A stretch of 64,000 nucleotides of DNA from Amphibalanus amphitrite. Its lineage: Eukaryota; Arthropoda; Thecostraca; Balanomorpha; Balanidae. The stretch is from the NCBI RefSeq assembly GCF_019059575.1, contig NW_024881518.1:1351501-1415500 (forward strand). The letters run 5' to 3'. Each line of letters begins with the position of its first letter. Position 1 is the stretch's first letter. The position numbers were made by a program, and so were the translations under genes. Under the pieces are notes generated by a model that was given only the letters and a program-made list of their open reading frames with translations, did not search any database and was not told the DNA's origin. Shown one piece after another: positions 34,301 through 44,542 of the stretch.

Positions 34301-35266
34301 GTCTGAAGGAGCTCCGCTGGCTGGATCTGTTCGACACCAACACCACCGACGCGGTGCTGCGGGGGCTGCTCAGCGCCACCCGACTGTCCTTCCTGGCCGT
34401 GGGGTCACACTGCGACAGACCCATACAGTCGACTGAGGACGTCCTGTGCGAGTGAGTACAGGACTGGTTTCAGAGAAGGCCGGTGTCGTAATGCGTATAG
34501 GTACACACTGGCCGATTTGCGGACTTGTATCGGTAAAAAATGGACTATTCAAATATTTGTTGTTTGTAAAATATTTTTAGATTCAATGGTTGGTGAGATA
34601 GCCAGAAATCTTTGATTTATTTGAATTTACCAAGAAACAGCAAAGCCCTATCGCAACACATGTTTCCTGAAGTGCGTCATCGAATTCTTGTTGGCACTAA
34701 CTCAGTATCCACTTTTTATCCAGCTAAAACCGCTGCAGTTTTTCACTCGTGCTCTTAGTCTTCTTTCTCATGTTTTACTGTGCTAAACAACTCTAGCCTT
34801 GGCGACATTCGTAAGGACACATAACTAAGCACCCCTTTGGGATGGGTACGTGACCCCCCCCCCCCCCCCCCGGCACCGCAGCCTGGTGCTGGCGCTGCCG
34901 TCGCTGCGTGAGGTGCGTCTGTCCCGCGGCATTTGGATAAACGACGTGATCAGTTTCCTAAACGGCAGGCTACCGCACCATCGCAACGTCACTCTGTCTC
35001 TGCCCAGTAAGTACTGCATGTTTGACACGAAGAACAAGTGTGGCATTGGCTAGAAATCAGTAACACTTCCCGCTGCTGGTTGGTGAGTGTTGAACAACGT
35101 TCTTCAGAACTGAGTTTGTAGAGGCTGACAATTACCTACCTGTCGTCAGTGATCGCCCTAGTTTGTGCTACGTAACAACCGTCTCCCCGCAGCCAGTGCC
35201 ACATCGAAACTGTACGATGAACCTGAGGAGGGTGACCCCCTGCGACTGGAGATCTACCCAGACTAG
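31385..35266 (+). CDS. F-box/leucine-rich-repeat protein (gene 1), seven exons
   Basis: Exons 31385-31402, 32512-32626, 33078-33314, 33478-33957, 34259-34451, 34882-35006 and 35193-35266 keep frame across 414 codons including the stop, with phases 0,1,1,1,2,1. The first exon is 18 nt (MDEDHA, then GTGAGA). If it is wrong, translation could start at METLPEELL (32548). METLPEELLSHILSFLSLPE with SRQW in the next exon is an F-box, the SKP1-binding motif of SCF ubiquitin ligases. About eight leucine-rich repeats follow (LPGLRRLENV, CPGLEEVTLP, LPKLKTLNID, YTTLEELDITGL, CPQLMMLDA, LKELRWLDLF, LPSLREVRL), forming the likely substrate-binding arc. The end EEGDPLRLEIYPD is acidic. A paralogue lies tail to tail at 38.5-41.3 kb. 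The specific subfamily is not recognised. Confidence 0.85.
31690..32371 (+). mobile_element. 5'-truncated non-LTR retrotransposon (Jockey/I-like 3' end)
   Basis: The frame at 31763-32128 contains LCRLRIGHTYATHGHLL, then CGGCAVPLTVAHVLLSC, the RNase H-distal zinc motif typical of Jockey and I-group ORF2 C-termini. The 3' end is CCAATAAACAAACAAACAAAC, a short-unit tail. Only about the last 0.7 kb of a LINE remains. It sits in intron 1 of F-box gene 1, same strand. Confidence 0.7.
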
Positions 35267-35365
35267 GTTCCTGGAGCACCGTCACAAGCCGTCGCGACAC
35301 CAGCATCGCGCGCGGCGTTCGGTGGCGACGCCGAGCATGATCTCAGGGTGAAGCAGCGAGTGTTC

Positions 35366-35830
35366 ATTCGTCAAGCAGTATGCTGTGATTCACGGAAGTT
35401 CGGCCATCTCACAGAGATGGGGGCGTGATATCAAACTGTGTATAAGTGTTCCTTCGCCCAGCAGTGCTGTGATTCAGGGACTCGGTGGTGAAATGGGCGT
35501 GATTTCAACATGTGTTTAAGTGTTCCTATGCTGCGATTCAGAAGCTCTTTGCCTGTGCCATCTCACTGCACCCCGGAAGCTCGGTGGCAGTGTTAGGTGT
35601 GATTTCAACCTGTTTTTAAGTGTTCCTATGCCGTGATCCAGAGAATGGGTGACAGTGATGGCTGTGGTTTCAAGCTGCGTTTAAGTGTTCTTATGCTGTG
35701 ATTCAGAGGCTCGTTGCCTGTGCCATCCCACTGCACACTGGAAGCTTGGTGGCAGTCAGATAGGTGTGATCTCAGCATGTGACCCCCAAGTGTCCTCCGT
35801 CAGTGCTGTGATTCGCGAACGACGAAAATA
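35366..35830 (+). repeat. Imperfect tandem repeat in the 3' UTR of F-box gene 1
   Basis: Five or six diverged copies of a unit of about 75-115 bp. Recurring phrases are TTTAAGTGTTCCTATGCTGTGATTCAGAG (split by variants), GTGCCATCTCACTGCAC and GGTGTGATTTCAACCTG. Confidence 0.75.
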
Positions 35831-35846
35831 TTGTTTGAAGGATCGT

Positions 35847-35852
35847 AATAAA
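35847..35852 (+). terminator. Poly(A) signal of F-box gene 1
   Basis: AATAAA about 580 bp beyond the stop, directly after the tandem repeat. It is the first canonical signal downstream of the stop that I noticed. Confidence 0.55.
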
Positions 35853-36048
35853 CATTGTTTCATTTAAGCACTGTGATAATGATTCGTCATTTTATTAGCA
35901 GATTTTCCATGTTTTGTAACAGCATATTCAAGCATTACAGGCACATACAAACACAGAATCACTTGGTGAACAACACTACAAAACCACAGCACGATTGCGC
36001 CTGGCCTATCCCGGCCCAAAGTTCACTCGGGTGCAACACAATCGACGC

Positions 36049-36050
<2 letters not shown>

Positions 36051-36144
<94 letters not shown>
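36051..36144. repeat. (AT)n microsatellite
   Basis: About 90 bp of uninterrupted AT. Peptides of alternating Y/I on both strands are artefacts. Confidence 0.95.
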
Positions 36145-36146
<2 letters not shown>

Positions 36147-36235
36147 CTCACCTATTGAACTTAGCAATGATTGACACATACATACACTCCGTGGCACATT
36201 ATAGCCTTGCGGCCGCAGCTCATGTCAAACGGCGG

Positions 36236-36255
36236 CCTAACCTAACCTAACCTAA
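36236..36255. repeat. (CCTAA)4 telomere-like run
   Basis: Four copies of CCTAA, the complement of TTAGG, the common arthropod telomere unit. Two more copies occur near 58283. Too short to mean a telomere. Confidence 0.6.
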
Positions 36256-36276
36256 GAACTAGAGTCGTTCACCAAG

Positions 36277-36313
36277 AAAATATTGTGTAGGTTTATAACC
36301 TACACAATATTTT
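36277..36313. repeat. Short perfect hairpin
   Basis: AAAATATTGTGTAGGTT and its inverse AACCTACACAATATTTT are separated by three bases. Confidence 0.8.
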
Positions 36314-36484
36314 TTACCATCCAATGGCGTCCGTAACGCGCACGTTGGCCACTACCACACCTATCTGAATATCATAAAGATCTCGAGAAGAACAACTAGA
36401 AAAAGTCACTCCTATGTAGCATATTTGAACCATGTCTGCCCACGGCGCAAACACATCCAACCAAAAGTGAAGGCGAATAAAGCC

Positions 36485-36738
36485 TAAAGGCCTGGCTACA
36501 CTATGCGTTTTCTGCGTGCGTTTTTGCAGGTTTGCGTGTTTTGCGTAATATCGTTCTAGGAAAAAAGTTATAAACAATATAATATGGTTATATACAAAAG
36601 CTAATATAACTCTTATGTAACTAAAATTTAAGGTGAAAAACATCACAAAAACGTAATATCGTTCTTTTTCCTAGAACGATATCACGCAAAACACGCAAAA
36701 AACGCACGAAGGAAACGCATAGTGTAGCCAGGCCTTAA
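36485..36738. mobile_element. Foldback MITE, GGCCTGGCTACACTATGCG family, copy 1
   Basis: Terminal inverted repeats of about 75 bp start AAGGCCTGGCTACACTATGC and contain TTTGCGTGTTTTGCGTAATA. The right border is TTAA. A copy at 38754-39022 agrees along almost its full length. Confidence 0.85.
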
Positions 36739-38500
36739 CCGTCAACGGCAGATTGCGCGTTATCGTGCATAGGTTGCATAGGCCTCAGCTAGTTTAACCG
36801 TAACAATTTTGGCTGAAGATTCTGCATGCAGGTACATCTAGAGCTGAATTTTTAGATTGCGTGTATGTATGTACACCAGCTTGACTTCGCACCAGCACAG
36901 TCCGTCATACAGCACATGGCACCATTCAGGGGGCGTCGAAGTCTAGTAGGAAAATCTGGCAATCCCCGGCGTGACGTAACGTCGGGGATGATCGACGGCA
37001 CCTTGCACTGAAAGATACGGCAGAACCGCTATTTTTGAAAAACGATTAAAAATACTTGGGTGTTGTTATGACACATTAAACGCTTATCAGCATGTTCCTC
37101 ATCATATGACAAAGCCATATCCGTGGTCGAAAATAGCCGAGCCCCTCCCAATTTCCAAACATCGACCTTATAAGCAAAGGATGTAAGCGTAATCCTTAAG
37201 GGCGACTTTCCCTTACATATCCGTACATATGCGTCCTTATGGAAATCGGTAGTGTGGTGATAAGCGACGCGCGCGACATCTGTGGGACGACTGTGGCGAC
37301 ACCTGGTGGCTGCTTTTCTGCTGTATGTAGGTATTGGGGTTTTGCCGGATATGGTTCCTACTGCTACACCACTATGTTGACCCAATACTAGAAAGTTATT
37401 TTGTCCGTAAATGGCAAGCAAATTAAAAGTATATTTACAAAATTGCTTATAAATGATTACGAGATAATAATGAAGAAGTTTTCATTGATTAATTATTTAA
37501 ATACTCAACTGTGAAACTATATTCTGGTAGGTTTAGTAGAAATTAGTCCGTGCAACCTTGTATTTAGGGCCTTGGCACCATTCACATAGCGAGCTGTAAC
37601 TTATGTCGTAATTACGGCTCCGACCGTGTGTAGGACACTAAAATGCAATGCACGCCGCATAGTCGCATCATGGAACGTGAGGAACAAATGCAAAGCGTAA
37701 AAGTGAAGCCCATATAGAGATAGCGTGTTCACGCAAGAAGGCATACATCTTCCATGCAATGCAACAGTTTCGGAGCCGCAGACTCGCCAACGATGTATCG
37801 AATGAATGACTCACTCGAGTAGGCTATTATTGTTATTTTGGCACATACGTAGACGCCTTAATTGCTTCATTCAAATGTGTCGCACTCCTCGTACGGTAGT
37901 AGCCGAAAGGCGGGATTCTCCCTGATCCTCTCATCAAAATCTGAAATGTCGTCACCTGTCGGTAAGGAAAACAATTCAGTCCACTCAATGGGTAGGTAAT
38001 GTGCATTCAATGTATTACCTACACGCAATTAACTTTTATTCGGACTCGAGGAGCCCGTGTTTGGTAAGTTCCGAAGCGTACGTTGCAGTTAGAAACACTT
38101 GAGGACGCACTGGTTTAAATTTGTCTGCTCATGTACAACACAGCATGCCAATTGCCATGCTATAGGTATATGATCTGATGCATATAATAGTTATACACTG
38201 CACAGCTCACTCCTGGGTGGACGGGCATTTGATCCAATGTTACGTTACTATTGTATGGCAGCTTTGATAGGACACACACTTGGAGCAAACGAGATATCCT
38301 TCGATGGTTGTCAGTAATAGAACACTCCTCGAAGCCTTCCACAGGACATTGGTGCGGAACAAAACTGGATGGCTAAATTACGTTGCAAAGCTTTTCTGTA
38401 AGCAGAACCATGAACTGATGCGACAGCCATCAGTTTGATCTGCCAGACGACAAGGCGATTCACTGAAGCCATCGGATTGGGCCACATGTCAGTGCCCAGG
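36739..38500. other. Intergenic, no supported gene
   Basis: At 36928-36985 the phrase AGGGGGCGTCGAAGTCTAGT and its following CTGGCAA..GTGACGT context repeat those at 21356-21410. GTGCAACCTTGTATTTAGGGCCTTG near 37550 resembles 30962-30985. The terminal exon of F-box-like gene 2 would be expected here but is not evident. Confidence 0.4.
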
Positions 38501-38525
38501 TGTCCGGTTTATGATAGTTACTCAC

Positions 38526-41276
38526 TGCCGACCGCCACCGTGAGTCGTCGGCCCTGCTCCAGTCGGCCCACCAGATTGTCCAGCACCACATCAGTGTACA
38601 CCATTTCCGTGGGCACCAGCAGCCGCAGCGACGGGCAGGACGCGACCAGACTGGAACAGGCGGATCACTTGACGGCGGCGGCAAGATCGGCAGCACCAAT
38701 CATGCACGACGGGCAAACCATCGGAGTATGAAACAGGTAGTTCGCAGGTACTCTTAAGGCCTGGCTACACTATGCGTTTTCTGCGTGCGTTTTTGCAGGT
38801 TTGCGTGTTTTGCGTAATATCGTTCTAGGAAAAAAGTTATAAACTATATAATTTTTACTTCGGTTATATACAAAAGCTAATATAACTCTTATGTAACTAA
38901 AATTTAAGGTGAAAAACATCACAAAAACGTAATATCCTTCTTTTTCTAGAACGATATCACGCAAAACACGCAAACACGCAAAAAACGCACGAAGAAAACG
39001 CATAGTGTAGCCAGGCCTTTAAGCCGTAAGCAAACATAAGCTAAACAATGTATTCGCTTCAACATGAACTCATTTATTCTTAACCACCCGTCTGTCTTGC
39101 CGATCCATAACCACGTAAGACCCTGGTCCAGGTCCGATCGCTTATCCACCCGACCAATAATGAACATACGTTAAGGCCGCTTGGACAAAACCTGGACATC
39201 GCCATTTTTTTGTCTTAATGCCACTCATGTCAATACTTCAACGTTCTCTGTAGGTTCCCTGACAATACGTTTCCCTAAGCTGGTGATATGTATAGCCTAT
39301 AGGGGACAGGATGAAGTAGCTAATGGTTGTCTAACAAGTCACTGATAGGTTTCACATCAGACGCAACCAACCACAAGAGGAAAGTCCTTATGCCTAATAA
39401 GTCACTGACTGATAAGTTACACACCAAACGCAACCAACCTAAAAGAAAAAAGTCCTTACTCGGCCAGTGTGTCGAGGCTGAAATCGGGACCGTTGAAGGG
39501 ATGTGTTCCGACCGCCAGCTCTGAGAGATGCGGGAGACCATGGAGTCTAAGAAGAACTGCATCGGTCGTATCGGTGTCCATTAGGTTCAGCCTGCGAAGT
39601 TCCCTGAGCAGTCCCAGAGACAGAAGACCAGCGGCGGAGGCCCCACAACCTGAAAAAGCGGAGCTTTCAGGCATTAGATGTGCGTTGCGTCAGGGCATTT
39701 TTTTTTTTTAAATAAATTTAGCTCGAATGTTTGAATGGACGGATTGACAGAGCCGGAGCCCAGCTAAGCAGAGCTTGTTGCGTAGACCCCGACCCCTACC
39801 GTCCGATCGCACAATGCCGGGTATCGGGAGAATTTAGATGCCAAAGTTTAACGTGCCCTTCAAAGCCGGACACGGCCTGTCCCGCTCAACTGATTTGAAC
39901 TGACTGCGGCTGCTCCCACCAACCGCAGACCATCCCCGTCAGGAGTCTCAAATATCGAGCACCGGAGCGTCTCAAACCCGGGCTCTCACTACCGGGAGTC
40001 CAATGCTCTACCAACTGAGCTAAGGCATGCGAGGACCGGAGGACGACTGGCGAGTAGGCGGCATTTACATCGTTTCAGCTATGTTTAAATGTTCAGTTGT
40101 ATGCATATGCGACCGGTTTCAAGATGCATCTAATCGCGATACATTTGGGAAATCATATTTCATTTCGTCTCCCATCATTCGTGTTCAACAATGCACTTCT
40201 AAAATCACACTGAAAAAGAGAACTAAATAGCCAAAAGTATGGTAGTCCATTGAAAACCAACCTTCTAAATTCAGGTCGCGGATGCCTGGCGTCCTTTTAG
40301 GCAGCTGCTCCACGAAACTGTCCGTTACGCTGCACTCCTTGGCATTAAGCCGCTCCAGCCGCGGGCACATCCGCAGCAGGCTGGCCAGTGCAGCAGGCGG
40401 CGGATCCCAGAGACCGGAGATGTCCAGCTCCGTGATGGACGTGGCCGGCAGCCGCTCGGTGGGCTGGCACTTCCAGCGGCCGCTCAAGCTCAGTCGCCGC
40501 AGTGAGGCCGGTAGGCGCGACAGGAATCGTCCAGACGTCTTGTTCATTGTCAAACTTAGCGCAGAGAGCTCTGGTAGGCCGTCGATCAGCTCCTCGACAC
40601 ATGCGTCATCACATGATTTGGGGAGAATGATGTCCTTTAGCTTTGGACAGCTCTGACACAGGCGTTTCAGTGAGGAGACGGTAACGCGAAACATGTATAG
40701 ATTTGCCGTTACCAGCTGGTGACAGTGTCGAACTGAAAAAGAAAGACGGTTTGCTTATCTTATCAGAGGAAATGAATGAACCAGGATTCCTAGCTCGGTG
40801 AGCGACGGAGATAATGAACATTTAACATCACAGTTCACAACCCAACATCAATCGTCCTATAAACATATCAGCATCAACCTCACACATCCTTCACCAATGA
40901 TCCAACCAGCAACATGGACACGATTGAAGGGTACTCACTCACTTAGAATAGCAATGTCCATGTCAACACCTCTGACGCCGGCGAAGTTCTGGACGCCAGA
41001 CATCCGGGAAAGGACTTTCTCCAGCCAGCAGTCTGTGACCCTCTGTGATTTGAGTCCAGGAATAAGCTCGTCGGAGAAGTGCCGACGCTTTGCAAGGCAG
41101 TCATCCACTGCCCTTTTCCAACACCACGAAACTGTTGGTGACAATAAGACTGGGTCAATTGACATCGTCAAACCGCACGGTTTCAAGTCGGCAACTGTGC
41201 AGAGGAAATCCAGCCGCTCCTGTGGCTCCATGTCCAAGTTGTGTTCCATATCGTCGACATTGCGTTCACTATAGTC
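38526..41276 (-). CDS. Leucine-rich-repeat paralogue of F-box gene 1 (gene 2), start and last exon unresolved
   Basis: Exons 41276-40943, 40732-40262, 39649-39460 and 38650-38526 are joined by good GT-AG sites in phases 1,1,2,1, the same phases as the matching introns of gene 1. The last of these is 125 nt in both genes. Alignable pieces: VSWCWKRAVDDCLA vs VSRQWHQCVIGCLA; HCHQLVTANL..SLKRLCQSCPKL vs HCPLLVEANL..ALERLCLGCPGL; CGASAAGLLSLGLLRELRRL vs CEGLSEAGLLNLARLKELRW; DLVASCPSLRLL vs DLVLALPSLREV. The region before VSWCW (start candidates MEHNLDMEPQ or MDMEPQ) does not look like a clear F-box. After 38526 a donor GTGAGT is present but no counterpart of gene 1's last exon is seen; without splicing, the frame stops within two codons. 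It may be a functional divergent copy or one losing its end. Confidence 0.75.
38754..39022. mobile_element. Foldback MITE, GGCCTGGCTACACTATGCG family, copy 2
   Basis: TTAA-GGCCTGGCTACACTATGC at the left and the inverse ending GGCCTTTAA at the right. It lies in the intron of gene 2 between its 190-nt and 125-nt exons. Confidence 0.88.
39698..40026 (-). mobile_element. tRNA-derived SINE, near complete
   Basis: On the minus strand the head reads GCCTTAGCTCAGTTGGTAGA (box A) and CCCGGGTTTGAGACGC (box B), a degenerate pol III tRNA promoter. A body of about 240 bp and a poly(A) tail (T-run at 39698-39709) follow. It lies in an intron of gene 2. The discriminating copy is at 21043-21356. Confidence 0.88.
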
Positions 41277-41577
41277 CTAAAAGCGAATATGTTGAATTTT
41301 GACATTTGACCTGACTGACGACCAGTCACGACGTGACCTTAAACTTTGAATTTTCGCATTGCTCAGTGCTCAGTTCGTCTCGACGAGACAAACACCGCTC
41401 CGCAACGATGCACCCCTACAAGCACCCATGACCAGATTTGCATACATCAGATCACACATTCATTCCTGTGATGAATGTGATATATGACGGACGGGTAACA
41501 ATTCATAATTTAAGCCAAGAACCAATGGTAAAACAACTGAGCTTGAAAACTCATCGAGACATTAGGAAGGTGTGAGC

Positions 41578-41651
41578 CATGAAACCTAGGTAAGTAGTCC
41601 TTCATTGTAAGGACTACTTACCATGAAACCTAGGTAAGTAGTCCTTCATTG
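41578..41651. repeat. Direct plus inverted repeat
   Basis: CCATGAAACCTAGGTAAGTA with following GTCCTTCATTG occurs twice, and between them lies the inverse AAGGACTACTTACC. This could be a small foldback duplication. Confidence 0.75.
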
Positions 41652-41659
41652 GCAATTGT

Positions 41660-44330
41660 CATTGATGTTGCCTACCTGTAGCTACCTTCAGCTGTTCAGG
41701 GAGAGGGAGATAGCTCAGTATGTAGCAGAGCATCTCAGTAGGTAGTTGATGGATGGTCATCACAGCATCCCCAGACGCTGCGGTATCCTGAAAATGGCAT
41801 TGCTTCACTAAAAACGTTGTTGCCATGGCCATATATAGAAGGTACAGTCACTCCCCCGCCGACCAATCAGAGACAGATCCTGAGTGACGTCATCCCTGAT
41901 GCTCGCAAGGGGTACTCCATTCCTTAACAACGTAAAAATGGCAAACTTCATTTGAAGATTATTGATGGTACTTTTCACATATTGCTCAACCGTTGATGTC
42001 ACTGGAAAGCCCAACTAATTTTCTAGCGACAAAAAAGAGCAGCAATATGCTAAGAAATGCCCGGTTTTGAAGATAAGCGCGATTTAAAAACCCTCTACAG
42101 TGAATATTTGTGTGTTGGTGACCTTAAGCCCTAGTGTAAAGACAAAAGAAACCAGACTGACCTCCAGATGATGTGAAGACGATGCTGTAGTCGACGATGA
42201 TGAGGAGAAGACGACGAAGAGAGGACGACGAAGAGAAGTGTGCACAAATTTTCGGCCCTAGGCCATCCTCAGGTGATGAGAGGGGAGGTAGAGGTAAGGA
42301 GGGGGAGGAAGACCACCTCCGACGGTCGCCGCGGCCACGGTATATAGAGAACTAGGTAAAACCGGTTCGCCGCCACAACACTAAGGTATTTTGACCACTA
42401 TTTTCAGCTGGTCTTTTCATTCCAAAAAGGGAACTAGGCCTCATATTTTTATATGTTTTATTATTTAGATATATATTATCCAGAAATGTATTCAGGGCAG
42501 GACTGGTGTATATCTGTAAAGTATTTGCGAAGATAATTTTGAAGCCGGCCACGCCATTTCGAAAATAATCAATCTTAGGTTGTAGGGATTCTATAGTAAC
42601 GAAAATGTGTTTTCATCCTTAAAAATAAAAACTAATAGTGAAAAACTATTATCATAGCCTAATATTGCTTCTTTGAATTTCGAAACCACCATGCTCCCAA
42701 AGTTGTCATCCCGCCGGACCTGCCAAAGTTATACCACGAATTCTCGAATAATACCGTGGTGTGGGTCTCAAATCAGTAGCAGTCAATATCAAAAATTGAA
42801 TTGTCTTTCATATTTTATGTGTGTTTTGCATTTACTAATGCTCAAAACTAGAATTAATCCATGTTGAATACATCACCACCATTGGTGTTCTTTGTCACCC
42901 TGTTCCACTAAATTTGATATTGTTTAAAAACAAGACCGAGTCGGCATCTAAATAAACCACCAAAATGTGCAAAAATGCACAGACTATAACATGTAAAAGT
43001 ATTAAAGCTCAGCTAATTGGGGCTCATTGTCAATTTCCCTTCCAAAGTTGAAATTTAAAGTTTTGGGTACCAAACAGTCTTGAACAAAAACATTCATAGT
43101 TGGTAAACCTACCGCAGATGGGCTCATAAAAGGTATTCATCATAATAAAAATTAAATTTTCTTTCCCGATAAGCATGTTTTATTGCAGTTTCGGTGTAAT
43201 AAGATATATTTTTTGGGTCTAGAATGTGAGAGCTTCCTTGCTGCCAAAAGTCACACTGTAGCAATCAATGGAATATTTCTAAGAAATAAAACCGAGTCGG
43301 CATCTATTTATAGTACAATAATATACAAAATTAAATTTTCTATCTGCTGGTGTAAGGTTTTATACAAAATAAATTGGGGCTCAGTACGAAATTCGATGTT
43401 AAAAACTGCAGACCATGATTATCACCTGCAGCTGCGCACAGTTTACTGTACTGCTATCGCTAGCGAACGCCAGCGCTCTCATTTGATTGGTTTAACGGCG
43501 TGTTCGCTGCTGACGGAGAACATCCCTGATTTTTGAATTTGTTTTGATTAGGCCGATTAGGCACATTGGAATTCAATTCAATTCAATTCAATTCAATTTA
43601 AAATTGTGCAGCTTGTTGATGGTAGAAGTTGTGAAGCGCATAACATAAAAGAGTTGTGTAGAGATTGTATGGGGTGTTGACGTTTTTGACATTTCCTTTT
43701 TCTTGTGCTCTTTTGAGATCTTTGCAGGGGTTGGAAATTTGCAATCACAATGCCACTAGGAAACAGTGTTTTTTTTTTGTTTTCATGCCACAATTATGGG
43801 CAACACGGCAGGGCAAAGTTTGCCTCAAGTCCTGGCTCGTTCGTAGCCTTGATTTGCATTCAAGAAAGCAGGTCTGTGCCCAAATGGATGCTGCACATTT
43901 TTATATTCTTCAAAGCAATCGAGGTTCATTTGCCGATTCTGCATGGAATATGCGAAGCAAAGCAGTGTCATGCTGACGCGGAGACGAAGACGTAAGTATG
44001 AAACAGACTACAATACTTGGCAAAAAGGCAAGCAAAATGCATCACTTAGTTCGACTAATCCGCATCATTCTATATCAACCAATCTGGAAATGTGTACCCT
44101 CCAGTGTACCAGTATGCCCTGCATAAATGTGGAAGAATTGAGCCAGAGCCCATGCTAAGCGTGAATTGCTGTGTAGACCTACAAACCCCACCATGCACCA
44201 GGCATCCTTGAGCATGTGCTGTGTTGTGCAGGTGATTGTGCATTGGTGTTCATGTGCTCCTGGGTGCCTTTTTGGTGGGGGGGGGGGGAGCTCGAGCGTT
44301 GTGTGGTTCTTGAGTTATCATCCTATCCAC
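41660..44330. other. Intergenic, no supported gene
   Basis: AT-rich. ACCGAGTCGGCATCTA recurs near 42944 and 43293 in similar context, suggesting an old repeat. An (AATTC)n run lies at 43570-43598. Near 44137-44180 AGCCAGAGCCCATGCTAAGC..TGTGTAGACC resembles the SINE body and may be a fragment. No exon-like frame found. Confidence 0.4.
43570..43598. repeat. (AATTC)n microsatellite
   Basis: Five to six units of AATTC. Confidence 0.85.
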
Positions 44331-44333
44331 CAG

Positions 44334-44476
44334 GTTGTATCTGGCGGTGGTTCTGGAGACAGCGCGGTTCGATCCAGCTGTGGGCCTGACGTCACCCAGC
44401 AGAAATGGCAGCATGTTATCACCAGCTACGAGGCGCGCATACAGACAATGTCCAGAAACAATCACGTCATCTCCAG
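44334..44476 (+). CDS. Candidate exon of an unrecognised gene
   Basis: It is bounded by CCACCAG/GTTG and CCAG/GTCAGT. The most protein-like frame reads SGDSAVRSSCGPDVTQQKWQ then HVITSYEARIQTMSRNNHVIS, a polar, helix-prone stretch. A second frame is also open. Downstream candidate exons lie beyond the LINE at 49693, 50055 and 50837, so the LINE would sit in an intron. Function unknown. Confidence 0.35.
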
Positions 44477-44542
44477 GTCAGTTGTGCATCCCACCGACTC
44501 TGTAGGGCAGTGATATAATGCCAATTGTGTTACCTGGCACCT

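Noticed and set aside
35366-35830. CRISPR-like array
   Set aside because: Units are long, diverged and without uniform spacers, in a eukaryotic 3' UTR.
36006-36250. YIYIYI peptides on both strands
   Set aside because: Translation of the (AT)n microsatellite.
39930-40026. Possible tRNA gene
   Set aside because: Both boxes are present but the stems do not form a convincing tRNA, and the unit continues into a SINE body with a poly(A) tail.
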